Assembly (NCBI RefSeq): GCF_014493765.1
Contig: NZ_JACTVJ010000019.1
Coordinates: forward strand, 62,001-126,000
DNA: 64,000 bases
Direction of reading: 5' to 3'
DNA from: Streptomyces polyasparticus
GTDB lineage: Bacteria > Actinomycetota > Actinomycetes > Streptomycetales > Streptomycetaceae
The notes beneath the pieces were generated by a model. That model was not told the DNA's origin and made no database searches. It worked only from the letters and a program-made list of their open reading frames with translations. Both the position numbers and the translations under genes were made by a program. Below, in pieces: positions 1 through 6,831 of the stretch; the stretch's first letter is position 1, and each line of letters starts with the position of its first letter.

Positions 1-837
1 GGCCCGCAGCCAGTCCTGTGGCATGTCGTGCGGGGTGTTCAGGAGCACCATCAGACCGGTGCGGCTGGGCCACTCCCCGGGCAGACCGCCGAAGGGCCTG
101 CCGTGGGTCCAGCCGCTGAAGTCCCGCCCCGCCAGGAGCGTGGCATCGGGATCGAAGGGGCCCGCTTCCACGGGCACACCGTCACGGCGGCTGTCGTGCG
201 GCGGCCGGGTCCAGCGGGCCAGCTCCGTGACGTAGAGGGGATCGTTGCGCTGGCACGTCTCGGCTTCGCGGACGAGATCGGCAAGACGCAGCTGCTCCCG
301 GCGGTCGCCGAGCGGGTAGAACTCGGCGCCCTCGGCTCGTGCATGCCCGCGCAGAGCGTCCAGGAGCGTGGCCGGCAGCGGCGTGGCCTGGAACGGGCCG
401 CGATAGGTGTGCCGTGCCCGCATCGCCCGGTGCATCACCTGTTCCTCGGCGGTGGCCGCGGCATGCGCGCCCCAGGTCACCCGCGCGAGCAGACCGGGCC
501 GCCCCGGATCGGGACAGACGCGGACCACCGGACGGAAACCCAGCTGCCGCATCGCAAGCCGCAGATTGAACAGCGCCGCACCACAACTGATGGTCAGCTC
601 ACGGGCGTTCGGGTCGATCGCCCCCAGCCTGCGGGTGGCATCCGCGTACAGCGAGATCTCCCCGTCCCGGCAAGTGAAGATCCAGGGCTGGCTGTTGTGC
701 AGCGAAGGCGCGGTGACGGCCGCGGACACCACATGGAGCGCGGCGTGGTCCGCTCTTGCGGCCGATCGCGCCCGGCCGCCCGGCAGGGCACCGGCGGAGC
801 GGCGAGGTGGTGCCGACGTGCCCTGCGGCCTGGCCAT
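1..837 (-). CDS. Acg-type nitroreductase, partial (C-terminus beyond window)
   Basis: Reading the minus strand from the ATG at 837 gives an open frame of 279 codons that runs off the left edge. Residues about 42-52 read TAPSLHNSQPW, the N-terminal signature of Acg-family FMN-binding nitroreductases, which occur in the mycobacterial DosR regulon and in actinobacterial stress islands. The start is supported by an AGGAGG ribosome site about 7 bases upstream. It is transcribed away from the universal stress gene at 1032, and the space between them holds two palindromes (906-940) found repeatedly in this island. The physiological substrate of this family is unknown. The assignment is firm at family level; the missing C-terminus prevents a length check. 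Confidence 0.8.
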   Translation of the reverse strand, partial: MARPQGTSAPPRRSAGALPGGRARSAARADHAALHVVSAAVTAPSLHNSQPWIFTCRDGEISLYADATRRLGAIDPNARELTISCGAALFNLRLAMRQLGFRPVVRVCPDPGRPGLLARVTWGAHAAATAEEQVMHRAMRARHTYRGPFQATPLPATLLDALRGHARAEGAEFYPLGDRREQLRLADLVREAETCQRNDPLYVTELARWTRPPHDSRRDGVPVEAGPFDPDATLLAGRDFSGWTHGRPFGGLPGEWPSRTGLMVLLNTPHDMPQDWLRA

Positions 838-905
838 GGCGTCCTCCTGGTGTGCGTGGGTTCGCCTCGCTTTCCAGCGTGATCCGGGGGGACGAGCGCC
901 CACAG

Positions 906-940
906 GGGCCGGTCGTCCCCCGATGGGTACCGGTCGGCCC
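906..940. promoter_or_regulatory. Two copies of the island palindrome GGNCCG-NN-CGGNCC
   Basis: GGGCCG-GT-CGTCCC lies at 906-919 and GTACCG-GT-CGGCCC at 927-940, between the divergent nitroreductase and universal stress genes. Further copies lie at 1554, 1883, 4033 and 6139. By position and gene content these look like binding sites of a DevR/OsdR-type response regulator. The regulator identity is inference. Confidence 0.55.
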
Positions 941-1031
941 GGGAGCAGGCCGAAAGCCCCCTGCCGCAGGCGCGGGGCACGGCGGACCGTTGACTTGTCA
1001 CTCCGTTCTCCGCCGCGCATGGGGGCAGGTC

Positions 1032-1532
1032 ATGGACGAACTCTCGTACGGCAGCATCGTCGTGGGCGTCGACGGTTCGGCTGCCTCGCTCGCGGCTCTG
1101 CGCTGGGCCGCGGACCAGGCCGCCGCGCTGCGCAGTCCGCTGGTGGCGGTGCACGCCTGGCTGCCGACCGCACGGCTGCGCGCGCCCTACGCGCCCGCCG
1201 CCGGACTGCGCACCGCGGAGCAGGACCTGAGCCGCGCGGCCGAGACCCTGGAGGAGACGGTCGCCCGGCTCCTCAGGACCGACCGGGACGCCCGTGTGCA
1301 CGCCCTGGTCGACCAAGGGCCGCCCGTGGCCGTGCTGTTGCGCCATGCACGCCACGCCCTGCTGCTCGCCCTCGGGCGCAGCCCTCGCGAGGAGGCGGCA
1401 CAGCCGGCGCTCGGCGCCGTGGCGCGCGAGGTCGCACGCCGTGCGCCCTGTCCCGTGGTCACCGTGCCGGAACCGCCCCGGGAGGCCCGGCCCGGCGAAC
1501 TGCCCTGGCTGCTGCCCCAGATGACGGCCTGA
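1032..1532 (+). CDS. Universal stress protein, single domain
   Basis: The 166-residue protein is one UspA domain. It opens with the typical beta strand (SIVVGVDGSAASLAALRWAA, residues about 7-26) and ends with a strand of the PCPVVTVPEP type. The usual G-x2-G-x9-G(S/T) nucleotide loop is degraded (LGRSPREEAAQPALG), so ATP binding is doubtful. Known relatives act as cytosolic stress and dormancy proteins without a defined reaction. It is divergent from the nitroreductase, shares the palindrome-bearing intergenic region, and precedes a small membrane protein and a two-domain stress protein. The ATG at 1032 was chosen because the domain starts immediately after it; the preceding GGGGGCAGGTC gives a usable ribosome site. 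Confidence 0.85.
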   Translation: MDELSYGSIVVGVDGSAASLAALRWAADQAAALRSPLVAVHAWLPTARLRAPYAPAAGLRTAEQDLSRAAETLEETVARLLRTDRDARVHALVDQGPPVAVLLRHARHALLLALGRSPREEAAQPALGAVAREVARRAPCPVVTVPEPPREARPGELPWLLPQMTA

Positions 1533-1553
1533 CCCCCAAGGACCGTACGAACA

Positions 1554-1567
1554 GGTCCGGTCGGCCC
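1554..1567. promoter_or_regulatory. Island palindrome copy upstream of small membrane gene
   Basis: GGTCCG-GT-CGGCCC lies about 85 bases upstream of the ATG at 1653 and matches the motif in front of the other stress genes here. It probably controls the 45-residue membrane protein. Confidence 0.5.
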
Positions 1568-1652
1568 GGGGCCCGGGGAAGAACGGCCCGCGGTGCACCG
1601 GTCGCCACAGGTGTTGGCTGGGGCCGAGGACAAAGGGAAGGGAGGGGAAATC

Positions 1653-1790
1653 ATGGGCACGACATTGACCTTCGAGTTCTGGGAGACGTTCGTCGCGCTG
1701 CTCGGCTTCATGATGGTGGTGCTGTTCCTGCTCGTGCTGGGTGCCGAGCGGATCTACGACGACCTCCACCCGCGGAACCGCATGCGGTGA
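1653..1790 (+). CDS. Small single-pass membrane protein (45 aa)
   Basis: This short protein has one strong hydrophobic helix (residues about 10-31, ETFVALLGFMMVVLFLLVLG) followed by a charged tail ending HPRNRMR. The ATG at 1653 has a clear ribosome site (GGGAGGGG, about 5 bases before) and its own upstream palindrome, arguing for a real gene rather than a random frame. I do not recognise a named family. Position between two universal stress genes suggests a small membrane effector or partner of the stress island. Confidence 0.6.
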   Translation: MGTTLTFEFWETFVALLGFMMVVLFLLVLGAERIYDDLHPRNRMR

Positions 1791-1882
1791 CGTGCGGGTA
1801 CGTGACATCCCCGGCCCGCCCGTCGCGCCGGGGATGTCACGTGTGCGCAGGTCACGGGTCCGGGCCGACAGGTCCCGGCTCA

Positions 1883-1896
1883 GGACCGGTCGGCCC
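1883..1896. promoter_or_regulatory. Island palindrome copy upstream of tandem stress protein
   Basis: GGACCG-GT-CGGCCC lies about 55 bases before the ATG at 1952. It is one of the best matches to the consensus seen across 0.9-6.2 kb. Confidence 0.55.
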
Positions 1897-1951
1897 CTGG
1901 GTGCGCACCTTCCCCACGGAGATGCTGGTGGTAGCCGAAGGGGTGGTGACG

Positions 1952-2827
1952 ATGGTCCGACCGATCACGGTGGGTGTGAACGGCTCACGAGAGAGCCTCG
2001 CGGCGGTCGACTGGGCGGCCGAGGAAGCACTGCGCTGCGGACTGCCGCTGCGGATCGTGCACGCCTGGGAGGTACCGCCCGCCAAGGGCGACCAGGAGGC
2101 GCTGCCAGAACTGCAGGTGCCGCGCTACTGGGCCCGGAGGATCCTGCGCGGCTGCGCCGACCGTGCGGCCGAGCGCTTTCCCCAAGTGGTCCTGGACGCC
2201 GAGCAGATCAGCCGGCCGCCGGTACCGGCGCTCCTCGCGGAGTCCGGGTCGGCGGAACTCCTGGTCCTCGGCCATCAGGGCCTCGGGGGCATGGCCGCGG
2301 CCTTCGCCGGATCGGTGGGCGAGGCCGTCGTGGCCCAGGCCCGCCGCCCGGTGGTGCTGGTGCGAGCGGACGGGGACACGGCACGGGACGTGCCGCCGGG
2401 AGCCGGGAACACGGTCGCTCCACGAGGCGTCCTTGTGGCGGTGGACCCGAGCCGCGCAGGCGACGATCTGCTCGCCGTGGCCTTCGAAGCGGCCCGGCGC
2501 CGCGGTGCGTCACTGATGGTCCTGTACGCCTGGCGCCCGGCCGAGGGACACGGCGCCGCGCGCCGGAAGGCGGGCCGGCGGGAGGCGGTACAGGCGCTGG
2601 GCGCTCTGATCGACCCGTGGCGCGACAAGTACCCGACCGTGGAACTCCGGGCGCAGGTGGTTCAGGACAGGCCCGCGCACGCCCTGGGTGCGGCGGCGCG
2701 GGACGCTTCCCTCGTGATCGTGGGGCGCCGCATCCGGCACTCCTCCCTCGGCAGCCACACGGGCCGCGTCACGCACTGGGCGATGCACCACGTGCACTGC
2801 CCCGTCGTCGTGGTCGCGCACTCCTGA
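1952..2827 (+). CDS. Universal stress protein, two tandem domains
   Basis: The 291-residue protein has two UspA domains: residues about 1-145, beginning MVRPITVGVNGSRESLAAVD, and about 150-291. The first domain keeps the nucleotide-binding pattern (LGHQGLGG then GSVGEAV); the second has GRRIRHSSLGSHTGR and ends PVVVVAHS. Tandem Usp proteins of this size are typical of streptomycetes and of the mycobacterial dormancy regulon. The ATG at 1952 places the first strand correctly; an ATG at 1922 in the same frame is possible but lacks a good ribosome site. A palindrome lies upstream and a strong hairpin follows the stop. Confidence 0.88.
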   Translation: MVRPITVGVNGSRESLAAVDWAAEEALRCGLPLRIVHAWEVPPAKGDQEALPELQVPRYWARRILRGCADRAAERFPQVVLDAEQISRPPVPALLAESGSAELLVLGHQGLGGMAAAFAGSVGEAVVAQARRPVVLVRADGDTARDVPPGAGNTVAPRGVLVAVDPSRAGDDLLAVAFEAARRRGASLMVLYAWRPAEGHGAARRKAGRREAVQALGALIDPWRDKYPTVELRAQVVQDRPAHALGAAARDASLVIVGRRIRHSSLGSHTGRVTHWAMHHVHCPVVVVAHS

Positions 2828-2835
2828 CGAACTAC

Positions 2836-2868
2836 GGCCGTCCGGCCCGCACTTCGGGCCGGACGGCC
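2836..2868 (+). terminator. Perfect 13-bp hairpin after tandem stress gene
   Basis: GGCCGTCCGGCCC (2836-2848) pairs perfectly with GGGCCGGACGGCC (2856-2868) across a 7-base loop, 9 bases after the stop codon. It lacks a T-tract, as is usual for high-GC actinomycete terminators. Confidence 0.75.
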
Positions 2869-2883
2869 CTGTGTCGGCGGCCT

Positions 2884-2897
2884 CGGCCGGTGGGACG
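2884..2897. promoter_or_regulatory. Weak island palindrome copy before hsp20
   Basis: CGGCCGGTGGGACG retains the core of the repeated palindrome with several mismatches, about 70 bases before the Hsp20 start. It would place hsp20 in the same regulon, but the match is weak. Confidence 0.25.
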
Positions 2898-2965
2898 CTG
2901 GGGGAGAAGGCAGAGGAAGCGAAGGCGCAGTGCACACGAGAGCGCCACCCATGAAGGAGGGCGAG

Positions 2966-3391
2966 ATGAGCGGCATGATCGAGCGTATGCCCGGCTGGCC
3001 GTCCACGTTCCCCGACCTGTTCGGCTGGCTCGAAGCGGGACTTCCCGGTGCGCACACGGTGCCCGGGCTGCACGGCATCCGCATCGAGGAGACGCTGACG
3101 GACGGCACGTACGTGCTGCGGGCCGAGCTGCCGGGGATCGACCCGGCGAAGGACGTCGAACTGACCGTCACCGAGGGCGTCCTGACACTCCGTGCGGAGC
3201 GCACCGCGCAGACCACGGAGAAGCACCACACCGAATTCCGGTACGGCACCTTCGCCCGCTCCGTGCGGCTGCCCGCAGGGGCGCGGGGCGACGACGCCAC
3301 CGCCGACTACAAGGACGGGGTGCTGACCATCACGGTCCCGGTGCCTGAGGCGAAGAGCGGCACACGGACCATCCCGGTGCGGCACGGCTGA
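2966..3391 (+). CDS. Hsp20/alpha-crystallin small heat-shock protein
   Basis: The 141-residue protein carries an alpha-crystallin domain over residues about 40-141. Recognisable pieces are IRIEETLTDGTYVLRAELPG, VTEGVLTLRAER and the terminal YKDGVLTITVPVPEA strand, followed by a short tail. Small heat-shock proteins of this kind hold unfolding proteins in the cytosol and are members of actinobacterial dormancy regulons (compare HspX/Acr). The ATG at 2966 was preferred over an upstream ATG at 2930 because AAGGAGG lies about 5 bases in front of it. The gene is flanked by hairpins on both sides and so probably has its own promoter. Confidence 0.9.
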   Translation: MSGMIERMPGWPSTFPDLFGWLEAGLPGAHTVPGLHGIRIEETLTDGTYVLRAELPGIDPAKDVELTVTEGVLTLRAERTAQTTEKHHTEFRYGTFARSVRLPAGARGDDATADYKDGVLTITVPVPEAKSGTRTIPVRHG

Positions 3392-3414
3392 ACGGGCCGT
3401 CCGTACGTTCCTCA

Positions 3415-3449
3415 GCCCGCGTGCCGGTCGGTGCCCCCGGCACGCGGGC
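3415..3449 (+). terminator. Perfect 13-bp hairpin after hsp20
   Basis: GCCCGCGTGCCGG (3415-3427) pairs with CCGGCACGCGGGC (3437-3449) across a 9-base loop, about 25 bases after the hsp20 stop. Confidence 0.7.
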
Positions 3450-3483
3450 CCTCGTATGCCCGGAACACTCGTATGCCCATGAG

Positions 3484-3527
3484 CCGATGCCCCCGCCGGG
3501 GTCCGAGGAAGCCGGCGGGGGCATCGG
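3484..3527. terminator. 16-bp hairpin between convergent genes
   Basis: A perfect 16-bp stem (3484-3499 with 3512-3527, core GATGCCCCCGCCGG) with a 12-base loop lies between the convergent hsp20 and cNMP-domain genes. It can stop transcription from both sides. Confidence 0.7.
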
Positions 3528-3547
3528 CACGAAGGCCACGGCGGCGG

Positions 3548-3997
3548 TCACCGTGGTTCGCCGCTGCCGTGCGGCGCGTACAGGTCGAGCAGCCGTACCC
3601 GGGCGCTGTGCAGCCGGTGCGCAAGCACCTGCCCCACCCAGTGCCCGACCGCACGGCCGAGTTCGGGGTCGTCGTCGCACATCAGACGGACCGCGGTGGC
3701 ATCGAATTCGTAGGCGCGCACCGGGCTCGCGGCCTCCGCGCCCAGGTGCCACACGCAGGGCGGGAACAGCCAGGACCAGCCGACCAGTTCGCCGAAGCCG
3801 AGCGTCTCGATCACCGCGGGGCGGCGGCCGGGCACGTGCATGTCCAGAGCCACCGTGCCGGAGCGGACGATCCAGAACCGGTCGGCATGCCCGCCCTCGT
3901 TGAACAGCCGGGTGCCTGCCGGGAAGTTCACCTCGCGGGCGATGCGCAGAAGCCGTTCCCGGTGTGCGGCGTCGAGCGCCTTGAGTATCCGGGTCAT
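3548..3997 (-). CDS. Stand-alone cyclic-nucleotide-binding-domain protein (Crp-like, no HTH)
   Basis: The 149-residue protein is essentially one cNMP-binding beta roll. Visible elements are FPAGTRLFNEGGHADRFWIV (about 24-43) and LGFGELVGWSWLF (about 67-79). The phosphate-binding cassette is altered: the Arg of the usual GE.a...R.A motif is not evident. It ends after the C helix with no helix-turn-helix, so it cannot be a normal Crp regulator. Such orphan sensor domains occur in actinobacterial stress islands. It is last of four minus-strand genes; a palindrome copy at 4033-4046 sits directly upstream, so it may also have its own promoter. Confidence 0.75.
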   Translation of the reverse strand: MTRILKALDAAHRERLLRIAREVNFPAGTRLFNEGGHADRFWIVRSGTVALDMHVPGRRPAVIETLGFGELVGWSWLFPPCVWHLGAEAASPVRAYEFDATAVRLMCDDDPELGRAVGHWVGQVLAHRLHSARVRLLDLYAPHGSGEPR

Positions 3998-4032
3998 GAC
4001 GGTGCCTCCTCGTGTTCTGGCCGGCGCGGCAG

Positions 4033-4046
4033 GGGCCGAGTGGCCC
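4033..4046. promoter_or_regulatory. Island palindrome copy upstream of cNMP-domain gene
   Basis: GGGCCG-AG-TGGCCC lies about 36 bases upstream of the ATG at 3997 (minus strand), in the short gap after the membrane-protein gene. It differs from the consensus at one position in the right arm. Confidence 0.45.
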
Positions 4047-4061
4047 GTGCCGCAGGCCGGT

Positions 4062-4649
4062 TCACCTCAAGTGCGAGCTCCATTCGGGCCCTGTGCGCGC
4101 CCATGCCCGTTCCCAGGCGGCCAGACGGACCCGCTGGAGCAGCAGGCGTACGACCAGGTGCGCAGCACCCGCCAGGAGGGCGAGCGCGACCGCGGCGAAG
4201 ATCGCGGTGGTGAGCGTCCTCGACCAGACCTCGGACGTCTCCATGGGGGCGGGGGCGACGCGTTCCTGGGCGTCCACCCAGATGCGGGTGGTCTCTCCGG
4301 CGCGCAGGCCCTCCTCGACCTCGGCGGTTCCCGAGGCCGGCGAACCGTCCGCGGCCGTCCAGCGCACGGTCACCGGATACTCGGGGTGGGAGTCCATTCC
4401 GCGTACCTCCGGCGTGGATTCGGGTGCGTCACGGAGCAGTTCGGCCCGCACCGGACGCCGTTCGGCGGCCTGCGCGGCGGCCTGGTCCCGGGCGGACACG
4501 TACATGCTGTGTCCCGCCGCCCACGCGGCGGCGGGCACGCCGCACACCAGGAGGGCGCCGAGCACCAGTGCGGACCATGTCTGGACGACGTCGCTGCGCC
4601 GCCGCAGCTCGTTGCGCCGCCGGCGCCGGCCGCGTACCTGAGAAGGCAT
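4062..4649 (-). CDS. Rv1733c-type two-helix membrane protein
   Basis: The 195-residue protein has a basic N-terminus, a first membrane helix at about 24-46 (TWSALVLGALLVCGVPAAAW), an extracytoplasmic domain of about 100 residues with an RVTWRAADG-like strand (here VTVRWTAADG), and a second helix at about 147-172. This topology and sequence pattern match the Rv1733c family, one of the DosR-regulated membrane proteins of mycobacteria; the function is unknown. It starts 6 bases after the stop of the flavodoxin-like gene, so translation is likely coupled. Confidence 0.75.
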   Translation of the reverse strand: MPSQVRGRRRRRNELRRRSDVVQTWSALVLGALLVCGVPAAAWAAGHSMYVSARDQAAAQAAERRPVRAELLRDAPESTPEVRGMDSHPEYPVTVRWTAADGSPASGTAEVEEGLRAGETTRIWVDAQERVAPAPMETSEVWSRTLTTAIFAAVALALLAGAAHLVVRLLLQRVRLAAWERAWARTGPEWSSHLR

Positions 4650-4655
4650 CGCCCC

Positions 4656-5174
4656 TCACCCCTGTCCGGACGGCGCTGCCATGGCCTGCAGGTCCGCCGC
4701 GATGTGTGCCGCCCACTCCTCGATCCGCGCGAAGTCGCGGAAGTCGCCGCCGCGCCCGGAGTTGAGGATCATCCGGGCCACAGGCCCCTTCGCCCCTTCG
4801 GCCAACCGGCCTCCGAACGTGGCGTGCTCCCGTGCGTCGATCCGCCCCAGGATCCGCAGGACGCCCGGCACCGGCGGCAGTTCCTGCTCGGCGGCCGAGG
4901 AGTCGAGCGGGCCGCTGCTGAACAGCCACACGGGCAGCCGGCTCAGGGCCTGGCGGTTGTGCCGCACGAAGCGGCGTGCGTCGCGGTGCCAGCGGCCCGC
5001 GTAGAGTGCGCCGCCGATCACCACCGCGTCGTACGAGGTGAGTTGAGTGATCTCGCGAGCGGGCCTGGCGGCCGCGGTGAAGTTCTCCTTGCGCAGGACC
5101 TCGGCGATCGTCTCGGCGATCTCCGCGGTCGAGTGGTTCGTGGTGCCGTACGCGATGAGCACGGTGGCCGTCAT
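4656..5174 (-). CDS. Flavodoxin-domain protein
   Basis: The 172-residue protein starts with a flavodoxin phosphate-binding loop (LIAYGTTNHSTAEIAETIA, about 5-23), followed by YDAVVIGGALYAGRWH at about 50-65, which resembles protoporphyrinogen-oxidase-type flavodoxins. It probably binds FMN and works as a cytosolic electron carrier. The ATG at 5174 was chosen over an upstream ATG at 5213 because AAGGAGG precedes it by about 9 bases and the first strand follows directly. It lies 57 bases after the CBS gene and 6 bases before the membrane-protein gene, within one operon. Confidence 0.82.
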   Translation of the reverse strand: MTATVLIAYGTTNHSTAEIAETIAEVLRKENFTAAARPAREITQLTSYDAVVIGGALYAGRWHRDARRFVRHNRQALSRLPVWLFSSGPLDSSAAEQELPPVPGVLRILGRIDAREHATFGGRLAEGAKGPVARMILNSGRGGDFRDFARIEEWAAHIAADLQAMAAPSGQG

Positions 5175-5231
5175 GGCTCCGAGCCTCCTTTCGCAGGTCG
5201 CGCGGCCGGACACCCGCCCGGCCGCGGGCGG

Positions 5232-5957
5232 TCAGAGCTTGCGCAGCCAGTCGTCGGCGATGCCGTGCAGCGCCTGCTCGGAGGGCTGCAGCCGGGAGTC
5301 GTCGAGGCGGTAGGTGAGCTTGTCCACCACGGACACCACCCCGTCCACCTGGCCGGTCATCCGGACGGCGATGGGGATTTCGCTGCTGCGCTCCAGCTGT
5401 CCGCTGAGCGTCACGACACCGTCCTCGACCTCGACGTCGACCATCCGCGGCGTCAGCCACAGCGCGCCGATCAGCACCTCGGTGATGACCTCGCGGCGCA
5501 GGTCCTCGTCGCTCCTGGAGAACACCTGGAGCAGATCGCGCCGGGTGACGATGCCGGTGAGGCGGTCGTTCTCGTCGACCACCGGCAGCCGCTCGACCCG
5601 GTGGGCCGTCATGATCCGGGCGGCCTGGGTGATGGTGTCGCCGGCGTGCACGGTCACGGCCGGACGGGACATCAGCTGTCCGGCCGTACGGGCCCGTGCC
5701 TTCGCCTGCCGGATCCGGCGGGACGGTGTCGACAGGAGCCGCTGCCAGGGCCGTTCGTGGCCGAACGGATCCTCGGCCTGGCGGAGCATGAGGTCCGTCT
5801 CGGAGATCACCCCGGTGACCTTGCGGTCCTTGTCCACCACGGGCAGCCCGCTGATCCGGTGCTCGTTCAGCAGGCGCGCCACTTCCTTGAAGGGGGTGTC
5901 GGGGCCCACGTGCACGACGTCGCCGGTCATCACCGAGCCGACCTTGCTGTGCTTCAT
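5232..5957 (-). CDS. CBS-CBS-BON domain protein
   Basis: The 241-residue protein has two CBS repeats and a C-terminal BON domain. The first CBS (about 5-60) includes VGSVMTGDVVHVGPDTPFKE and GLPVVDKDRKVTGVISETDL. The second (about 90-150) includes LMSRPAVTVHAGDTI and RLPVVDENDRLTGIVTRRDL. The BON region (about 165-225) contains VEVEDGVVTLSGQLERSSEI. CBS pairs bind adenine nucleotides and act as energy sensors; the BON part suggests membrane or protein contact. A strong ribosome site (GAGAGGAG) precedes the ATG at 5957. It heads the operon with the flavodoxin, membrane and cNMP-domain genes and has two palindromes upstream. Confidence 0.9.
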   Translation of the reverse strand: MKHSKVGSVMTGDVVHVGPDTPFKEVARLLNEHRISGLPVVDKDRKVTGVISETDLMLRQAEDPFGHERPWQRLLSTPSRRIRQAKARARTAGQLMSRPAVTVHAGDTITQAARIMTAHRVERLPVVDENDRLTGIVTRRDLLQVFSRSDEDLRREVITEVLIGALWLTPRMVDVEVEDGVVTLSGQLERSSEIPIAVRMTGQVDGVVSVVDKLTYRLDDSRLQPSEQALHGIADDWLRKL

Positions 5958-6261
5958 GACCGTTCTCCTCTCACGGGTGTACGTCCCGCGCCGGGGAGCG
6001 GGACTGTGCCGGTGCGGGCACGCCGCTTGCCGGCATGCCTGGAGGCCGGGGCCCGCCGGGCCCGCGCGGCCTTGTCCGTCACTCACAGCGTCCGCCGCGG
6101 CGCGCGGCACGCCCAGGGACTGCCCGGCACCGCGTCAGGGGCCGTTCGGCCCCGAAAACGGGGCGGTCGGACCCGGGGGAGCGTCCAACTACGCATATCC
6201 AGTTATGTACGGGAGAGTTCGGCTGGTCCTGATCTGCCGCCTATGATCACCAAACTCCCCC
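5958..6261. other. Promoter region upstream of CBS operon
   Basis: This 304-base stretch holds no supported gene. It carries the two palindromes at 6139-6173, then AT-richer sequence around 6185-6260. It ends at the point where the methyltransferase relic begins. Confidence 0.5.
6139..6173. promoter_or_regulatory. Perfect island palindrome plus one near copy
   Basis: GGGCCG-TT-CGGCCC at 6139-6152 is a perfect inverted repeat (7-bp arms when the outer bases 6138 and 6153 are included). A second copy at 6160-6173 has a single mismatch to GGNCCGGTCGGNCC. They lie about 180 bases upstream of the CBS gene start. Spacing of 21 bases between copies puts them on the same DNA face, suggesting cooperative binding. 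Confidence 0.55.
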
Positions 6262-6613
6262 TTGAGGGGATCAAGGCGAAACCATCGGCCGCCACCTGCC
6301 GCCTCCGCCCGGCATCCAGCCGCCGCCGCTGTGGGGCGACGAGAGCCGGCTGCGCGAGCTCTTCGGCGACCGTGTCACCCAACTGACTGTCACCCCGCGG
6401 GACATGGTGTTCCGGTTCGGCTCTGCGGCCGGATTCGCCGACCTCTTCCGCGCCAAGTACGGCCCCACGCTCAAGGCGTTCGAAGCGCTCGGCGAGAACG
6501 GCAAGGCGCTGTGCGAGGACATGGTCGCCCTGGCCGACGAGTACAACACGGCCACCGACGGCACCCTGAAGGTGCCGTCCCGCTATGTGGAGGTCATCGC
6601 CGTCGCCGCGTGA
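6262..6613 (+). pseudogene. 5'-truncated class I SAM-methyltransferase relic
   Basis: From 6262 an open frame without a start codon reads ETIGRHLPPPPGIQPPPLWG and continues through LRELFGDRVTQLTVTPRDMV, FRAKYGPTLKAFEAL and ATDGTLKVPSRYVEVI to a stop at 6611-6613. This is the C-terminal third of small actinobacterial SAM-dependent methyltransferases (type 11). The N-terminal SAM-binding half is absent, and the frame is closed upstream by a TGA just before 6262. An internal ATG at 6404 could only give a 69-residue tail. It is best read as a remnant from a deletion or rearrangement next to the stress island. Confidence 0.7.
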
Positions 6614-6831
6614 AGCCCTCGCCCTCGGTGGCGGCTGTGGAATGGTCGTCTCCGTCACCGAGGTGCCGTATCCGGTCGTAAGGGAAAGCCGCCGGGCAGG
6701 CGAATTCTCTTTCAGTCACCTTGCGCCGATCCCTTTCGCATGCCCGGAAATCACTGATAGAAAGTCCCCTTCGCGGCGCATTTCTCCTGCGCATTCGACG
6801 CCATCCGCCTGCGTGCCGGCCGAAGGGATTC

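Noticed and set aside
594-1808. Long minus-strand open frame of about 404 codons opposite the first universal stress gene
   Set aside because: It is antisense to two well-supported genes, has low-complexity Arg/His/Gly content and no domain; a typical high-GC shadow frame.
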